Below, piece by piece: positions 44,723-59,413 of a stretch of 64,000 bases of DNA. Position numbers and translations under genes: made by a program. A model generated the notes under the pieces. The model ran no database searches. It was given only the letters and a program-made list of their open reading frames with translations, and was not told the origin of the DNA. The stretch is from CAWEWH01 sp963812775 (GTDB lineage Bacteria > Pseudomonadota > Alphaproteobacteria > Rhizobiales > Beijerinckiaceae), in NCBI GenBank assembly GCA_963812775.1, contig CAWEWH010000007.1, forward strand, positions 62,001-126,000, given 5' to 3'. The stretch's first letter is position 1. Each line of letters opens with the position of its first letter.

Positions 44723-44747
44723 GGAACTTCGGCCACCCGCCGCCGTT
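44723..44747 (+). promoter_or_regulatory. Exact match to the EcfG promoter consensus upstream of ppa
   Basis: GGAAC (44723-44727), 16-base spacer, CGTT (44744-44747). The match to the alphaproteobacterial general-stress consensus is exact, but the next gene on this strand (ppa, 44990) starts 243 bases downstream and one chance match is expected somewhere in a window of this size. The rest of the 281-base gap holds no convincing gene. Confidence 0.28.
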
Positions 44748-44989
44748 CACTTGACAAGGCTCGCCGGTTTACCCGCCTGCCAGTTTGGCGGTGCGCTCAC
44801 CTTGGGATGCACTGACGAAATTGCCGCTCTGACCGTGAGCATGTAGGGCGGCGGCGGCGCCGGCGAGCTTCTTCCACTTGGCTGTCACATGGCGCCCGGC
44901 CATGTGATAGCCCAATCTTATGGTCCGTCTGCATCGTTCTTGTTTAGTCTGGCTGCGCGCCGATTCCCGGCGCCGCCAGGAACACTGCC

Positions 44990-45529
44990 ATGCGCATTGA
45001 CGCCATCGCCATCGGTATCAACCCGCCCGACGACGTGAACGTGGTTGTCGAGGTGCCCATCGGCGGCGAGCCGATCAAGTACGAGATGGACAAGGCCGCC
45101 GGAACGCTCGTCGTCGACCGTTTCCTGCATACGCCCATGCGCTATCCGGGCAATTACGGCTTCGTGCCCCACACACTCTCCGACGACGGCGATCCGATCG
45201 ACGTGCTCGTGGCCAACACGCGGCCCATCGTGCCCGGCGCCATCCTCAACGTCCGGCCCATCGGTGTCCTGAAGCTCGTCGACGATGCCGGTGGCGACGA
45301 GAAGATCATTGCCGTCCCGTCCACCAAGCTGACCAAGCGCTACGAGCACGTCCTCACCTACACGGACATGCCGCGCATCACGCTGGAGCAGATCCAGCAC
45401 TTCTTCGAGCATTACAAAGATCTCGAGCCGGGCAAGTGGGTCAAGGTCGGGGGTTGGGGCGACGCGGGGGAGGCGAAGCGGATGATCACCGACGCCATCG
45501 AGCGGGCGCGCATCGTGGCGGGGACTTGA
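44990..45529 (+). CDS. ppa: Inorganic pyrophosphatase (family I)
   Basis: Hydrolyses pyrophosphate to phosphate and drives biosynthetic reactions. The 179-residue length is standard for the bacterial soluble family I enzyme. Metal-binding signature: DDGDPIDVLVANTRP. Other conserved segments are IKYEMDKAAGTLVVDRFL, MRYPGNYGFVPHTLSDDG and the C-terminal FFEHYKDLEPGKWVKVGGW. The ATG at 44990 is preceded by AGGAAC at normal spacing. It converges on the HlyD-like gene across a large hairpin. Confidence 0.97.
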   Translation: MRIDAIAIGINPPDDVNVVVEVPIGGEPIKYEMDKAAGTLVVDRFLHTPMRYPGNYGFVPHTLSDDGDPIDVLVANTRPIVPGAILNVRPIGVLKLVDDAGGDEKIIAVPSTKLTKRYEHVLTYTDMPRITLEQIQHFFEHYKDLEPGKWVKVGGWGDAGEAKRMITDAIERARIVAGT

Positions 45530-45533
45530 GGAC

Positions 45534-45603
45534 GGACGACCGACGACAGAGAGGACGGTGCAGGTTCGGCGCTCCGCCGTCCGCGCTCTGTCCTCCGTCG
45601 TCC
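45534..45603. terminator. Long imperfect hairpin between convergent ppa and hlyD-like genes
   Basis: The arms GGACGACCGACGACAGAG...GGACGG (45534-45558) and CCGTCC...CTCTGTCCTCCGTCGTCC (45577-45603) pair over about 20 positions with small bulges. They fill almost the whole gap between the two stop codons. There is no U run, but the position and symmetry suit a bidirectional terminator or a small palindromic intergenic repeat. Confidence 0.55.
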
Positions 45604-45605
45604 GG

Positions 45606-46706
45606 CTATGGCAATGCCGGCTTGAGGTCGCCGGTCGCGGTGCTGTCCGTGCCCGGTCCTGACGCCCAGCCGCTGACCTTGCCCCACAGATTGGCGGCCC
45701 AGCGCGGCATCTCGAAGGCCGAGCGCAGCTGCACCTTCGTGAACAGGGGCGGCACGTCGTTGCCTTCGCTGAACTCGACGCGCATCACCTGCTGGCGATC
45801 GACGGGTGAGAAATTGCGCTGGAATTCCTTTGGCAGCGCTGCCGCGTACGGCTCGATCCGCTTCACCACGCCGCTGACCGATCTCAGCCCTGTCTTGATC
45901 TCGACGCGGTCGCCCGGCACGATCGTGTAGAGGTTGCCGGTCGGCAGATAGGCCAGCACGTAGCGCTGGTGGCCGTAGACCTCGACGATGGGCTCGCCGG
46001 CCCGCACCACCGAGCCCTTTTCGGCGGCGCGGCGGCTGACGATGCCGCCGATCGGTACTTGCATCTTGCCGTCGTTGTAGAGGCCGCGCAGGTCGCGCAC
46101 CGCCGCCTCGGCATCCGCGTAGGCGGCTTTCAGCGTCAGCAGCTCTGCCTCGACCACCCGCCGTTCGGCTTTGAGACTCTCCAGCTCCTGGCGGCTGCGG
46201 AATTCGCTGTCGACGGCCGCGGTGCGCTTGTCGATGGACAGGAGGCCGCGGCCGAGCAGGCTCTCGAGCTCCTTGCGGGCTTCGGTGGCGATCCTTTCGC
46301 GTGTCTCGGCGAGCCCGAGGATGGAATCGATGGTCTGGACGCGCACGCGAAGCTCGGAGAGCCGGTTCTGGCGCGCCCCGAGATCGGCCGTGAGCTTGGC
46401 GAGCGTCTCGGCGACACTCTGCGAGGTGACGACGGCCGCCACATCACCGGCCTCGACGCGCTCGCCTTCGCGCACGCGCAGCTCCCGCACAGTCACCGGG
46501 AATTCCGCCGCCACCACGGCCGGCTCGCCCAGCACCAGCCCTTCGCTGCGCAAATAGAAGAAGCCGCCGAGGAACAGGTCGCCAAGCCAGCCGCCGAGCA
46601 CGAGGACGCCCACCAGATACGACCAGCGGATGATAGCCGCCCGGTTGGAGCGCGGATTGCGCGGCACCTTGTCGATGGCGGTGCGCGGCTTGATGCGGTG
46701 CATCAT
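45606..46706 (-). CDS. HlyD-family membrane-fusion/adaptor protein
   Basis: A 366-residue protein with a short cytoplasmic N-terminus, one membrane helix (SYLVGVLVLGGWLGDLFLGG, about 29-48), a biotinyl-lipoyl-like half (FPVTVRELRVREGERVEAGDVAAVV), a coiled-coil hairpin (about 95-205) and the second lipoyl half with MQVPIGGIVSRRAAEKGSVVRAGEPIVEVYG broken here by the conserved IGGIV turn. Such adaptors link inner-membrane exporters to the cell envelope. Its ATG overlaps the stop of the GT2 gene by four bases, so it is the third gene of a coupled operon. The pairing with a processive glycosyltransferase suggests a role like Alg44-type adaptors in polysaccharide export. Confidence 0.85.
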   Translation of the reverse strand: MMHRIKPRTAIDKVPRNPRSNRAAIIRWSYLVGVLVLGGWLGDLFLGGFFYLRSEGLVLGEPAVVAAEFPVTVRELRVREGERVEAGDVAAVVTSQSVAETLAKLTADLGARQNRLSELRVRVQTIDSILGLAETRERIATEARKELESLLGRGLLSIDKRTAAVDSEFRSRQELESLKAERRVVEAELLTLKAAYADAEAAVRDLRGLYNDGKMQVPIGGIVSRRAAEKGSVVRAGEPIVEVYGHQRYVLAYLPTGNLYTIVPGDRVEIKTGLRSVSGVVKRIEPYAAALPKEFQRNFSPVDRQQVMRVEFSEGNDVPPLFTKVQLRSAFEMPRWAANLWGKVSGWASGPGTDSTATGDLKPALP

Positions 46707-47971
46707 ACCCGGTCCACCTGCAGCATGACGCGCGCCGGCACATACGGGTCGCGATAGGAGCTGCGGAAGAATAGCTCCTGCACCAAGGCGACGAGGCGGA
46801 TAACCCGCATGACGGTGACCTGCATCACCGTGTAGAACGGCAGATATGGGATGAGCCAGAAGATGCTGACCGGGGCGACGGCCGCCGCGGTGAAGAACGA
46901 CAAGAGGTCAAGCACGATATAGCCGATCAGCGTCGCCGCCACGATCGTCCACATGAAGTCGCCGTACACGAAGGCGAGCCACACGAGGTAGGCCGGCAGC
47001 GCGAAGGCGAGCAGCGCCTGGAACAGGAACACGTCGAGGATGATGGCCGCGTCGGTCAGCCTGAACGTCGCCATGCGCGGGTTCAGCGACGAGCGGAACT
47101 TGCGCAGCCAGATGGTGATGATGCCGCGGTCCCAGCGCAGGCGCTGCCCGGTGAGCGCGATGATGCTTTCCGGCACGTCCGTCAGCGCCCGAGCGTCGGG
47201 CGCGAAGCGGATTTGCCACCCCGCCCGACGCAGCTTCAGGGTCAGGTCGGCGTCTTCGCCGACCTCGACGTCCTGGCGGCCGATGCTCTCGATGGCTTCG
47301 CGGCGGAACGCCCCGAAGGCACCCGAGACGATCGACAACATGCCGAGCGTCTCGGCGATGCGGCGGCCAAGCGAGATGCCGATAGCGTATTCGATGGTCT
47401 GGAAGCGGGTGATGAGGTTTTTGGTGGCGTTGCGCACGCCAATGTCGCCCGACACCGCCCCGACCTCGGGGCTGTCGAAGTAGCTCAGCATGATCTCGAG
47501 CGCGTCGCGGTCCATGGTCGTGTCGATGTCGAGGATGACCACGATGTCGCCGGTGCAGGCCGAGAAGCCGAGATTGACGCCGGCGCTCTTGCCGCCGCGC
47601 TGATGCACCTGCAGGAACTTGTCGATCTTGCCTTCCCGCTGCAATTCGCGCGCGATCTCCGCCATGCGATCCATCGAGCCGTCGTCGACGACGACGATCT
47701 CCATCGGCCCGCGCTGCTGCACGAGGGTCTGCTCGTTGAGTCCCTCGACGCAGGCGCGCAGGGCGGCGGCCTCGTTGTGGCCGACCAGCAGCATGGTCAT
47801 GCGGTAGGGTGGGGCGGCGCGCCGTATCGTCGGGGTGAAGAGCTGCGTGAACGAGATGGCCACGGCGCCGATGATGTAGCGCGGCATTTCCAGCAGCGTC
47901 GTGTACCAGAACAGCATGATCAGGTTGATGAGATCGAGCGATCTCAGGAAATGCAGCGCTTCCATGCTCAC
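46703..47971 (-). CDS. Processive family-2 glycosyltransferase (cellulose synthase-like)
   Basis: A 422-residue membrane enzyme. The GT2 catalytic motifs are all present: VVVDDGSMDRM, the DxD in VVILDIDTTMDRD, the acceptor Asp in VGEDADLTLKLRRAGW, and the processivity motif as GQRLRWDRG (Q-x2-RW type). Membrane helices flank the catalytic domain (about 15-40 and 300-400). This architecture matches synthases of cellulose, poly-GlcNAc, hyaluronan or related polymers; the product sugar cannot be read. It overlaps the TackOD1/GGDEF gene upstream and the HlyD-like adaptor gene downstream by four bases each, implying a synthesis, export and control unit. Confidence 0.92.
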   Translation of the reverse strand: MSMEALHFLRSLDLINLIMLFWYTTLLEMPRYIIGAVAISFTQLFTPTIRRAAPPYRMTMLLVGHNEAAALRACVEGLNEQTLVQQRGPMEIVVVDDGSMDRMAEIARELQREGKIDKFLQVHQRGGKSAGVNLGFSACTGDIVVILDIDTTMDRDALEIMLSYFDSPEVGAVSGDIGVRNATKNLITRFQTIEYAIGISLGRRIAETLGMLSIVSGAFGAFRREAIESIGRQDVEVGEDADLTLKLRRAGWQIRFAPDARALTDVPESIIALTGQRLRWDRGIITIWLRKFRSSLNPRMATFRLTDAAIILDVFLFQALLAFALPAYLVWLAFVYGDFMWTIVAATLIGYIVLDLLSFFTAAAVAPVSIFWLIPYLPFYTVMQVTVMRVIRLVALVQELFFRSSYRDPYVPARVMLQVDRV

Positions 47972-49314
47972 CGCCCCGTCAGGAGCTCGACGGCAGTGTC
48001 GTCGTCAGCGGTCTCGGCTGAAAGGTCGATGGGGACCGCGATGGTGTCGATGATGCGCTTGCGCAGCCGCTCCACCACGACGTTGGCGTCCTTGGCGGCC
48101 GTCTCCGGGAAGCCGAGCAGGATTGAGGTGGCGCCGTCGGCGGCGACGAAATCGCTGTCACGCAATGTCTCGACGATGACGTCGACGGCGAGCCGGAATG
48201 CTGCATCCACGTCGGCGGAGCCTTTGATGCCGCGCAACGCGTTCACGTCTTGCAAAGAGATGCGGGCGATGGTGAAGGGACGATGGTAGCGGCGCGCCAC
48301 GCGCATGCCCTCGGTGGCAAGCAGCTGGAACTCGCGCCGCGAGAAGGCGCGGGTGCGTCCCTCAAGTAGAGAACGGAAGTCGAAGCGCGGCAGGCGCCCG
48401 AGATGCAGCGCCCTCAGGCCCTCCTCGGTCACGTCGTAGTGGTACCAGTCCGTCTCGGCGGCCTCGGCGGTCGGCGTCTCGGCGCCGCAGTCAAGGCATG
48501 CGAACAGCGGCTTGGGCTCGGCGTTGGCGGCGCCGCAAGCCTGGCAAATCGAGACGTTGCCCGGCTTGCCGTAGTCGACGCCGTAGTGTCTCAGCTCACG
48601 CCGGCACTTGGGGCAGATCAGCATCCGGTCGGTGACGAATTTCGACTGCTGCTCCTGCCAGCCGCAGCGGTAGTGGTGCACGATCGGCTCTTCGATGAGG
48701 TGGGCGCTGTCGCAGGCCGGGCAGGCTTCGTAGACATGCAGTCGCGCCGAGGCGCATTTGCCGCAATTGTGGGTCCGCGTGAAGTGACGGCGGCGCAGCA
48801 GATCGACATCGGCCAGCAGCTCCAGCCGCTGGCGCGTCGAGGGGGCGGGGTCGAGCAGCGGATAGTGCACCAGGCTCTGGGAGCCGATGGCGAAGTTCGC
48901 CTCGATCGAGGTATCGCGCGAATAGGCCAGCCGTAGCACCGTCAGATCTGCCCGATCCTCGAGAGAGGCGCGGAAGGGTATTTCGGCCAAGCGCTGCCAG
49001 AGCGGCGTGAAGGTCCAACGCAGGTCGGCGATGGCCTCGTCGTCCAGGACCTTGGCGGTAAAGTCGTGACGCACCCCTGTCGAGGCGCCGAAATCGGCGA
49101 CCGGAACGGCTGGATCGGGCGCCGCGTCGAGGACTTCGAGGAGCTCGGCGGGCTGCACTGACCCGATCAGGAGGATGGCGGCGCACGGGTCGCCGATCAG
49201 GCCGTCAAACTCGCCCTGCAGGCCGCGCGGCGGCTTGCCGCCCAGCACAAGGAACGGGAGGTCGTCCGTTCTCGATGCCTCGACCGGGGTGAGAGGCTGG
49301 AAATTGAGCCGCAT
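47968..49314 (-). CDS. TackOD1 zinc-ribbon protein with degenerate GGDEF domain
   Basis: About 448 residues. The central part carries many Cys pairs (HNCGKCASARLHVYEACPACDSAHL, EEPIVHHYRCGWQ, ICPKCRRELRHYGVDYGKPG, ICQACGAAN, FACLDCG). This resembles the TackOD1 domain first described in archaeal signalling proteins, where CPxC ribbons flank HHYxCG and LRHxGVDY. The C-terminal ~160 residues look like a GGDEF fold (FSRREFQLLATEGMRVARRYHRPFTIARI), but the GGDEF loop is replaced by ADGATS, so cyclase activity is unlikely. The first ~150 residues may be a receiver-like domain (AILLIGSVQPAELLEVLD). ATG 49314 is preferred; GTG 49365 is possible. It is first in the operon with GT2 and HlyD genes and probably regulates them. 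Confidence 0.75.
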   Translation of the reverse strand: MRLNFQPLTPVEASRTDDLPFLVLGGKPPRGLQGEFDGLIGDPCAAILLIGSVQPAELLEVLDAAPDPAVPVADFGASTGVRHDFTAKVLDDEAIADLRWTFTPLWQRLAEIPFRASLEDRADLTVLRLAYSRDTSIEANFAIGSQSLVHYPLLDPAPSTRQRLELLADVDLLRRRHFTRTHNCGKCASARLHVYEACPACDSAHLIEEPIVHHYRCGWQEQQSKFVTDRMLICPKCRRELRHYGVDYGKPGNVSICQACGAANAEPKPLFACLDCGAETPTAEAAETDWYHYDVTEEGLRALHLGRLPRFDFRSLLEGRTRAFSRREFQLLATEGMRVARRYHRPFTIARISLQDVNALRGIKGSADVDAAFRLAVDVIVETLRDSDFVAADGATSILLGFPETAAKDANVVVERLRKRIIDTIAVPIDLSAETADDDTAVELLTGR

Positions 49315-49424
49315 TACTGAAAACCACCCGCAGCCCCGACAAATGAGGCGTTCCCCCGCCGACACTAACGCTCGCCAGTAAAGCCTTGATTTAAATCGGC
49401 GCTCTTGAGGTTAAGGAGCGGTAA

Positions 49425-49493
49425 ATGACCACCGAGGGCTTGGCAGCAGAACCAACGGTACTGACGGGCTTGAAACCCCAACAAATCGTTTGA
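49425..49493 (+). CDS. Possible 22-residue peptide with strong ribosome site
   Basis: ATG 49425 follows AAGGAG at six-base spacing and opens a 22-codon frame (MTTEGLAAEPTV...) ending TGA at 49493. It lies in the 385-base divergent region between the TackOD1 gene and the HAMP-array kinase. The ribosome site is better than that of most genes here, but the peptide matches nothing I know; it might be a leader peptide or chance. It precedes the EcfG-like promoter at 49503. Confidence 0.28.
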   Translation: MTTEGLAAEPTVLTGLKPQQIV

Positions 49494-49502
49494 GGCGCGC
49501 GC

Positions 49503-49527
49503 GGAACAATTCGCCGTTTGTCGCGTT
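49503..49527 (+). promoter_or_regulatory. EcfG (general stress sigma factor) promoter, exact consensus, for the HAMP-array kinase
   Basis: GGAAC (49503-49507), a 16-base spacer and CGTT (49524-49527) match the EcfG consensus exactly, in the intergenic region and on the strand of the kinase gene. The predicted transcript starts near 49535, leaving a leader of about 165 bases before the ATG at 49700. Chance matches are possible, but the position supports stress control of this kinase. Confidence 0.5.
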
Positions 49528-49699
49528 GCTCGGCCTCAGGTTCTGCGGGGTGGGTTGGGAATGCAGCGTTGCCCGCCGAGAGCAATCGGTGCGCCCCCGG
49601 TCGGCCGGGCAGGCGCCCTTTGGCATGAGCGCTTCCCGTCCCCATTTGTGGTCCTATCCCCTTCTGATTTCTCAAGAAAATACAAGCGAGAGTGACGCC

Positions 49700-55527
<5,828 letters not shown>

Positions 55528-55531
<4 letters not shown>

Positions 55532-57592
55532 ACGATCAGGCGAAGGCCGATCATGTCGGGCGCCGAGTCCGCCGCGGGCCGACATGCCCGAAGGCCCGCA
55601 TCCTCATCGTCGACGACGACGAGCGCAATGCCTTCGCCATCTCGACGGTGCTCGAGGAGCTCGACCAGACGCTGGTCGTCGCCCGCTCCGGCGAGGAGGC
55701 GCTGCGCTGCCTGCTGCACGACGATTTCGCCGTCATCCTGCTCGACCTGCACATGCCGGGCATGGACGGCTACGAGACGGCGGGGCTGATCCGCGCCCGC
55801 CAGAAGACGCGCCATATCCCGATCGTCTTCCTCACCGCCGTCTTCCGCGACGAGTCGCACCTGTTCCAGGCCTATTCGGCCGGCGCCGTCGACATGGTGT
55901 TCAAGCCGGTCGACCCGTTCATCCTGAAGGCCAAGGTCGCGGTCTTCGTCGACCTCTACCTCAAGACCGCGGAAGTCGAGCGCCAGGCGGAGCTGCGCCA
56001 CCGGCTGCAGGAGGAGAACTTCAGGGTCCGCACCGAGAAGCTTCTGGCCGAGCAGGCGCTGCGCCGCTCGCAGAACCGCCAGGAAGCCATCCTGCGGGTG
56101 CTGCCCATCGTCTTTCATTCGCGGCTGATCGAGCCGCCCTTTGCGCCGCTGTTCGTCAGCGACAATGTCGAGAGCGTCACCGGATTTCGTGCCGAGCACT
56201 TCGTCGGCGAGCCGGATTTCGGCGCGAGCCGCATCCATCCCGACGACAAGGAGCGGGTCTTCGCTGAACTCGCCGGCCGCGGCGCGCAGCGGCAGCTACC
56301 AGTGCGAGTATCGTTGGCGCTGCAGCTGACGACCAGTACCGCACCTTCCTCGACCAGGGCGTGCTGGCGCCGGCCGAGACGGGGGAGCCGCGCGAGATTT
56401 TCGGCTCCTTGCTCGACGTAACCGACCGGCGCTTCCTCGAGCAGGAGCTGGTGCAGGCGCGCAAGATGGAGGCGGTGGGCCAGCTCACCGGCGGCGTCGC
56501 GCACGATTTCAACAACCTGCTCACCGTGGTGCTCGGCAACGTCGACCTGGTCGGCCGCCAGGTTCAGGACAACCAGCGCGCGGCGCGGCAGCTGCAGGCC
56601 ATGCGCCACGCCGCCGAGCGCGCCCAGAGCCTGACGCGGCAGCTGCTGGCCTTCTCGCGCCGGCAGCATCTCGAGCCGAAGGTCGTCGACGTCGACGGCT
56701 CTGATCGCGTGACTTCGAGCCGCTCATGCGCCATGCGCTCGGCGAGAACGTCGTGCTCGATCTCGATCTCCGCGAGCCGAGCCTCGCGTCCTTCATCGAT
56801 CCCTCCCAACTCGAGGCGGCGCTGCTCAACCTTTCGGTCAACGCCCGCGACGCCATGCCGCAGGGCGGCCGGCTCACGATCTGCGGCAAGCGGATTGCCT
56901 TCGACGACGATCTTGTCCGCCATCATCAGGAAGCGCCGCGCGGCCCCTGGATCCTCGTCACCGTTCGCGACACCGGCACTGGCATGTCGCAAGAGGTGCT
57001 CGAACGCGTCTTCGAGCCGTTCTTTACCACCAAGGAGACCGGCAAAGGCAGCGGCCTCGGCCTGAGCCAGGTCTACGGGTTCGTGCGGCAATCGGGCGGC
57101 TATGTGCGCATCGTCAGCAATCTGGGGGTGGGCACTGAGGTGCGGCTCTACCTGCCGCAGACCGACCGGCCGCTCACCCAGCAGGGGCCGACGGTGGCGG
57201 CCGAGCGTCTCAGGGCGAGGCGCTCCGAGACCATCCTGCTCGTCGAGGACGACGCCAACGTGCTGGCGCTCGGCATCGAGCTCCTGACGGACCTTGGCTA
57301 CCGTGTGCTGACCGCCTCCCATGCCGACGGCGCCCTCGACATCATTCGGCGCGGCGACCCGGTCGACCTGATCTTTTCCGACGTGGTCATGGCCGGCAAG
57401 AACGGCATCCAGCTCGCCGCGGAGGCACTCGAACTCAGGCCGAGCGTCAAGATCCTGCTCACTTCCGGCTATCCTGGATCGCACCTTGCCGGGCGGGGCG
57501 AGGACGTGAGTCACCTGCCGATCATCGCCAAGCCCTATCGGCAGGACGAGCTGGCCGGTCGCATCCGCCAGGTCATCGAGGGGCGACGCTGA
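55528..57592 (+). pseudogene. Response regulator-histidine kinase hybrid (REC-PAS-like-HisKA-HATPase-REC), frameshifted
   Basis: The start ATG 55528 overlaps the restored stop of the HAMP-array kinase (ATGA), so the two are coupled. Order of domains: receiver (ARILIVDDDERNAFAIS, phosphoacceptor in ILLDLHMPGMDGYE, KPVDPFILKAKV), a coiled linker, a PAS-like sensor (SNDVESVTGF-type region near 56160-56430), HisKA (QARKMEAVGQLTGGVAHDFNNLL), HATPase (LNLSVNARDAMPQGG, GTGMSQEVLERVFEPFFTTKE, GSGLGLSQVYGF) and a C-terminal receiver (ILLVEDDANVLALG, SDVVMAGKNG). Frame changes near 56285, 56320 and 56700 break the reading; the protein remains coherent around them. The restored length is near 685 residues. 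It probably passes phosphate with the upstream kinase. Confidence 0.8.
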
Positions 57593-57646
57593 CCGAACGA
57601 CAAACCGGGGACGACGGAACCATTTTCTGTCCTCGTCTGCCCGTCC

Positions 57647-59239
57647 CTAGTCGCCGGCCTCGCCGAGCGCGTTGCGAATGGCGGCAGCGAGCTTGTCGCG
57701 GCCATAGGGCTTCGGCAGGAACGACGTGCCTTCGGTATCAGCGGGCCGCTCGTCGACGAAGCGCTCCGAATAGCCGGACGTGAACAACACCCTCAGCTTG
57801 GGACGGGCCTGCCGCACCTCTTTGAAAAGGTCGAGGCCGCTCACCCCGTTCGGCATGACGATATCAGTGAACAGCAGATCGACAGGCTCCGCCTGCTGCA
57901 GGATCGCCAACGCCTCGTTGCCGTCGGCCGCCTGGCGGACCCGGTAGCCGAGTCCTTCCAGGACCCTGACCGCCACCCTGCGGACCGAAACGTTGTCCTC
58001 GACCACCAGGATGGTCTCGCGCCCCGTCAAATTGTCCTCGTGCTTCGACACCGGCGCTTCCGCCGGCACTTCGGCTGTCGTGGCGCGGGGCAGGTAAAGC
58101 CGGATGGTGGTTCCGTTGCCCACTTCGCTATAGATCTTGATGTGGCCGCGCGACTGCTTGACGAAGCCATAGATGGTGCTGAGCCCCAGTCCGGTGCCAT
58201 GGCCCACTTCCTTGGTCGTGAAGAACGGTTCGAAGGCGCTGTCCACCACGTCCGGCGGCATGCCGGTGCCGTTGTCGGTGACGATGAGCGCCACGTAGTC
58301 GCCGGGGATGACCTCGAAGTTCTGCGCCGCGTAGGCGTCGTCGAGGCGGACATTGGCGGTCTGGAAGACGATCCTGCCGCCCTCCGGCATTGCGTCGCGT
58401 GAATTGATCGCCAGGTTGAGGATGGCGTCCTCCACTTGCGAAGGGTCGGCCAGCGCCTCCCAGAGGCCTTCGCCGAGCGAGGTGACGAGCGTCACGTCCT
58501 CGCCCAGCACGCGCTGCAGGATGCGCGACATGCCGGACACCACGTTGTTGAGGTCGATGACGCGCGACTGCAGCGGCTGCTTTCGCGCGAAGGCCAGCAT
58601 GCGTTGGGTCAATTGCGCGCCGTGCTCGGCTGCCTCCTCGATGGCCTTGACGAGCGACCGTAGCTGCGGCGTGCCGGCGACAGCCTGGCCCAGCATCTCG
58701 GTCATGCCGGTGATGACGGTAAGGATGTTGTTGAAGTCGTGCGCGACGCCGCCGGTGAGCTGGCCGATCGCCTCCATCTTCTGCGCCTGGCGGAGCTGCT
58801 GCTCGAGCGCCATGCGCTCTGTCATGTCGCGGCCGATGAAGAAGTGTTGGCTCTCCTCCTCAGACCACACGCCCGTCCAGGCCAGCGTCACGATGCGCCC
58901 ATCTTTGTGGACGTAACGGGTGTCGAAATTGCGTATCGAGCGGCCGCGCCGCGCCATGCGCATTTCATCGCGCGTGCTTTCGAGGTCGTCCGGATAGACG
59001 AAGTCGATGGCGCTGCGGCCGATCAACTCGCGCGGCTCGTACCCCAGGATGGTGAAGGCGCTCGGGCTGACGCGCAGGAAAGTGCCTCGGCGGTCGACGA
59101 CCAGGATGAGATCGAGGGAGGTGTCGAAGATGCGTTGGTTAATCGTCCGCGCCGCATCTTCCGGCTCGTCTTGCTCCGACGGCGCGGCACGGCCGATCGC
59201 CTCGGCCGTGGCGCCTGCGATTTTTTTGGCTCCCCGCAT
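57647..59239 (-). CDS. PAS domain hybrid histidine kinase with C-terminal receiver
   Basis: A 530-residue soluble kinase without membrane segments. Domains are PAS (about 30-145: FDTSLDLILVVDRRGTFLRVSPSA, GRDMTER), HisKA of the HDFNN type (QKMEAIGQLTGGVAHDFNNILTVI, His near 180), HATPase (LNLAINSRDAMPEGG, DNGTGMPPDVVDSAFEPFFTTKE, GTGLGLSTIYGF) and a receiver (ILVVEDNVSVRRVAV, phosphoacceptor in LLFTDIVMPNGVSG, KPYGRDKL). It is intact and converges on the tandem kinase genes, separated by 54 bases. It is closely similar in its kinase core to the C-terminal half of the gene at 55528, suggesting duplication. The signal is unknown. Confidence 0.93.
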   Translation of the reverse strand: MRGAKKIAGATAEAIGRAAPSEQDEPEDAARTINQRIFDTSLDLILVVDRRGTFLRVSPSAFTILGYEPRELIGRSAIDFVYPDDLESTRDEMRMARRGRSIRNFDTRYVHKDGRIVTLAWTGVWSEEESQHFFIGRDMTERMALEQQLRQAQKMEAIGQLTGGVAHDFNNILTVITGMTEMLGQAVAGTPQLRSLVKAIEEAAEHGAQLTQRMLAFARKQPLQSRVIDLNNVVSGMSRILQRVLGEDVTLVTSLGEGLWEALADPSQVEDAILNLAINSRDAMPEGGRIVFQTANVRLDDAYAAQNFEVIPGDYVALIVTDNGTGMPPDVVDSAFEPFFTTKEVGHGTGLGLSTIYGFVKQSRGHIKIYSEVGNGTTIRLYLPRATTAEVPAEAPVSKHEDNLTGRETILVVEDNVSVRRVAVRVLEGLGYRVRQAADGNEALAILQQAEPVDLLFTDIVMPNGVSGLDLFKEVRQARPKLRVLFTSGYSERFVDERPADTEGTSFLPKPYGRDKLAAAIRNALGEAGD

Positions 59240-59413
59240 CCCGGCTCTCCGGCGGCGACACCCCTCGCGACCGAATCAATGGCCCTCGCCACCTTCTCTC
59301 GGGCCCGCGGTCCAATCAAGCGATTCACCGCAGACGACGTTAACGCCGCGTAGCGGAGGCGCTGCCGGCCGATTTGGCGCCGGCGGTGGCATTAGAGCTC
59401 TGGCCTTTGGCGC

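Noticed and set aside
44769..44903. 44-codon minus-strand frame upstream of ppa (MAGRHVTAKWKK...)
   Set aside because: No ribosome site and no recognisable family; codon use is plausible but evidence is too thin to call a gene.
57593..57646. Hairpin between the convergent kinase genes (GGGACG...CGTCCC)
   Set aside because: Only six paired bases at the ends and no U tract; too weak to call a terminator.
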